From NCBI RefSeq assembly GCF_047824785.1, contig NZ_CP181167.1, forward strand, positions 3,100,001-3,164,000: 64,000 nucleotides of DNA, read 5' to 3'. Position 1 is the stretch's first letter, and each line of letters starts with the position of its first letter. The notes under the pieces were generated by a model. That model was not told the origin of the DNA. It saw nothing but the letters and a program-made list of their open reading frames with translations, and did not search any database. This document shows, piece after piece, positions 62,175 through 64,000 of the stretch. The DNA is from Nitrobacter sp039808345 (GTDB taxonomy: Bacteria > Pseudomonadota > Alphaproteobacteria > Rhizobiales > Xanthobacteraceae). The position numbers and the translations under genes are program-made.

Positions 62175-64000
62175 GGCGTCAGGTCGCGCTTGCCGTGATA
62201 GCCGCGCTTGGGCCGGCGTGGCGGCCCGTAACCGTTGGCCTCGGCTTCGTTGCGCGCCCGCGCCTCGTCGCTGCCGGTCCGCTGCACCACGACGCTGCGG
62301 CCCTTGCGGTCCTCGATCAGCGCGCGCTTCGTTCTCGCCTTGTTGTCTTTCTTGGAGCGCAGCGGCGTGCCATCACGGCCGAGCTTGACGGCCCCGGATT
62401 CGGCCGTGGCGCCTGATGGATCCATGTTGGCGAGCGCGGCGATCCTGTCGCCGAGTTGCTCGCGCAGCACGCGCGTCTTCACCTCCTCGACCTCACCTTC
62501 CGCGATCTCGGCAAGCTGGAACGGTCCGTAGGAGATACGGATCAGCCGGTTCACCTCAAGCCCGAGATGCGCCATCACGTTGCGCACCTCGCGGTTCTTG
62601 CCCTCGCGAATCGCAAAGGTCAGCCACACATTCGCGCCCTGATCGCGCTCCAGCGTGGCGTCGATCGAGCCATACTTGACGCCGTCGACCTCGACGCCGT
62701 TCTTGAGCGCATCGAGTTGCGCCTGCGTCACCTCGCCATGGGCGCGGACGCGGTAGCGCCGCAGCCAGCCGGTGTCGGGTAGTTCCAGCGCGCGGGCCAG
62801 GCCGCCGTCATTGGTCAGCAGCAGTAGTCCCTCGGTATTGAAATCGAGCCGGCCGACGCTGATCAGGCGCGGCAGACCCTCGGGCAGATGATCGAATACC
62901 GTCGGCCGCCCTTCGGGATCGGCATGAGTCGTCATCAGGCCGCGCGGCTTGTGATACAGGAACAGTCGCGTGCGCTCGCGCTCCGGCAAAGGCTCACCGT
63001 CAACCGTAATGACATCACGCGAGGTGACATCGAGCGCCGGCGAATTGATCACGCGGCCGTTGACGGCGACGCGGCCTTGCGTAACCCATTCCTCCGCGTC
63101 GCGGCGCGAAGCGAGACCGGCGCGCGAGATCACTTTCGCGACGCGTTCACCGGCTTTCTTTGGTTTCGGCTCGGCCCGCGCGCCGCGCCGCTCGGTTTCA
63201 GGCGCGCGTTCGCGATAGGCGCCGCGTCCCCCGAACGCCGGACGTTTTGCGAAAACCTTGCTGTCGTCCTCATTGTCACGACGCGAACGATCGTCGCGAT
63301 CATTGCGGCGCGGGCGCTCCTGCCACGCATTGCGCTCGCCGCGAGGACGGTCGCCGTCGGGACGATCAAACTTGCGGGGACCGCGATCGGCGCCCGCAGC
63401 TCGCTCAACGCGATCCTCGCGTGGTTTCGAAAATCGTGGACGCCCCGCGCCGTCACGAGACGGTCGCGACCCGCCGCGATCATCGCGCGGGCCGGCGTCG
63501 CGCTTCCGCCACGGCTTTTCATCGCCCCTGTCACGACCCTCGCGATCGCCGAACTCCTTGCGCGGTCCGCGCGAGCCACGGTCGGGCCCACCGCGTGAAA
63601 ACGTTTTCCTGTCATCGAAGGAGCGATCCCCGCGCGGCGTGTACGGACGTTTCTCGCCGCCACCCTCGCGCGGCGGACGCGCGCTATAAGGCCGATCACC
63701 TTGCGGCCGCGCCCGCCGCGGACGGTCGCCGTCTTTCCGAAAGCCCTCGCCGCGCGGCGTGTAGGGACGCTTTTCGCCGCCGTCGTCGCGATTGAACCGA
63801 GGCCGCGCGGCCGCGCCATCTCGCTTGCCCGCATAGGGTTTGCCGGCACCAGCATACGACTTACTGGCATAGGGCTTCCTTTGGGAAGGCTTCGCGCCAT
63901 CGGATTTGCCGGCATAGGGCCGCTTATCGCCATCGCCCCTGTCGGACTTTCTGGTATCGGGCTTTCTGATATCGGACTTGCCAGCCAAGCCGCGCCTGGC
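62165..64000 (-). CDS. rluB: Pseudouridine synthase RluB with long basic N-terminal region (5' end off window)
   Basis: At least 612 codons; the frame is open to the window edge, with TTG 63988 the only visible start. The RsuA/RluB core is normal: S4 domain (ERVAKVISRAGLASRRDAEE), catalytic Asp in VGRLDFNTEGLLLLTNDG, YRVRAHGEVT and REGKNREVRNVMAHLGLEVN. RluB makes pseudouridine near helix 89-93 of 23S rRNA. The first 285 residues are unlike E. coli: Arg/Lys/Asp/Gly-rich, with repeats of KRPYTPRGD and RPYAGK, probably disordered and RNA-binding. A 100-residue basic tail follows the core. Confidence 0.92.
   Translation of the reverse strand, partial: ARRGLAGKSDIRKPDTRKSDRGDGDKRPYAGKSDGAKPSQRKPYASKSYAGAGKPYAGKRDGAAARPRFNRDDGGEKRPYTPRGEGFRKDGDRPRRARPQGDRPYSARPPREGGGEKRPYTPRGDRSFDDRKTFSRGGPDRGSRGPRKEFGDREGRDRGDEKPWRKRDAGPRDDRGGSRPSRDGAGRPRFSKPREDRVERAAGADRGPRKFDRPDGDRPRGERNAWQERPRRNDRDDRSRRDNEDDSKVFAKRPAFGGRGAYRERAPETERRGARAEPKPKKAGERVAKVISRAGLASRRDAEEWVTQGRVAVNGRVINSPALDVTSRDVITVDGEPLPERERTRLFLYHKPRGLMTTHADPEGRPTVFDHLPEGLPRLISVGRLDFNTEGLLLLTNDGGLARALELPDTGWLRRYRVRAHGEVTQAQLDALKNGVEVDGVKYGSIDATLERDQGANVWLTFAIREGKNREVRNVMAHLGLEVNRLIRISYGPFQLAEIAEGEVEEVKTRVLREQLGDRIAALANMDPSGATAESGAVKLGRDGTPLRSKKDNKARTKRALIEDRKGRSVVVQRTGSDEARARNEAEANGYGPPRRPKRGYHGKRDLTPRD

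Overview
This 64 kb window comes from a GC-rich alphaproteobacterium. Gene content and order (UvrB with a long N-terminal extension, a TIGR01459-type HAD protein, ribF-ileS-lspA-M16-M16, lgt-MidA-pgeF) and the large load of dispersed palindromes point to the Nitrobacteraceae (Nitrobacter / Rhodopseudomonas / Bradyrhizobium group). I cannot fix the genus, because no diagnostic pathway such as nitrite oxidation is in the window. It is mostly ordinary chromosomal housekeeping DNA. I see no tRNA or rRNA gene, no insertion sequence with a transposase, no prophage and no CRISPR array.

Layout. 1-10 kb: the start of a sulfurtransferase, a GNAT acetyltransferase, a PAS membrane protein, a CWC zinc-ribbon protein, uvrB, a two-gene membrane-protein/HlyD adaptor operon whose adaptor has lost its C-terminal frame, and small lineage proteins. 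10.5-14.4 kb (minus strand): lgt, MidA-like methyltransferase and pgeF, overlapping one another, then prs. 14.7-17 kb: ubiK, a small membrane protein, two MaoC proteins, a DUF4282 protein. 17.3-19.9 kb (minus): rplY-pth-ychF. 20.5-24.9 kb: YbjN, proC, ALDH7-type dehydrogenase and a convergent ornithine aminotransferase. 25-29 kb: an overlapping MarR / OmpR regulator / EnvZ-like kinase operon divergent from ilvE. 29-35.5 kb (minus): MATE pump, pgsA-moaD-moaE-prmB, uvrC. 35.7-40 kb: an outer-membrane barrel, rlmJ, RNase T2 and small exported proteins. 40.2-45 kb: hisS, a DUF559 nuclease embedded in REP-like palindromes, and an orphan TadE/TadG pair. 45-64 kb: an omega-aminotransferase, a TipF-like degenerate EAL protein, a HAD protein, a CheY, ribF-acetyltransferase-ileS-lspA, an M16 active/inactive pair, arfB, mutL, rsmD and rluB.

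The genes serve DNA repair (uvrB, uvrC, mutL), translation and ribosome maturation or rescue (prmB, rlmJ, rsmD, rluB, pth, rplY, arfB, hisS, ileS), lipoprotein and phospholipid synthesis (lgt, lspA, pgsA), molybdopterin synthesis (moaD, moaE) and amino-acid metabolism (proC, the ornithine aminotransferase, ilvE).

The strongest unexplained signal is in the spacers. At least five apparently different repeat families fold to one plan: an outer stem of 8-10 bp, a 3-5 nt bulge on one side, an inner stem of 5-7 bp, and an 11-nt loop of the form CCGGNNYCCAC. Both stems change between families by paired, compensating substitutions while the loop stays constant. These hairpins recur more than fifteen times, form tandem and composite units, and repeat hairpins supply the stop codons of several genes. 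Other notable points are a DUF559 nuclease whose ribosome-binding site lies in a REP-like palindrome, low-GC internal segments in both aminoacyl-tRNA synthetase genes, an in-frame palindrome inside uvrB, and a single-base frameshift in the HlyD adaptor gene.
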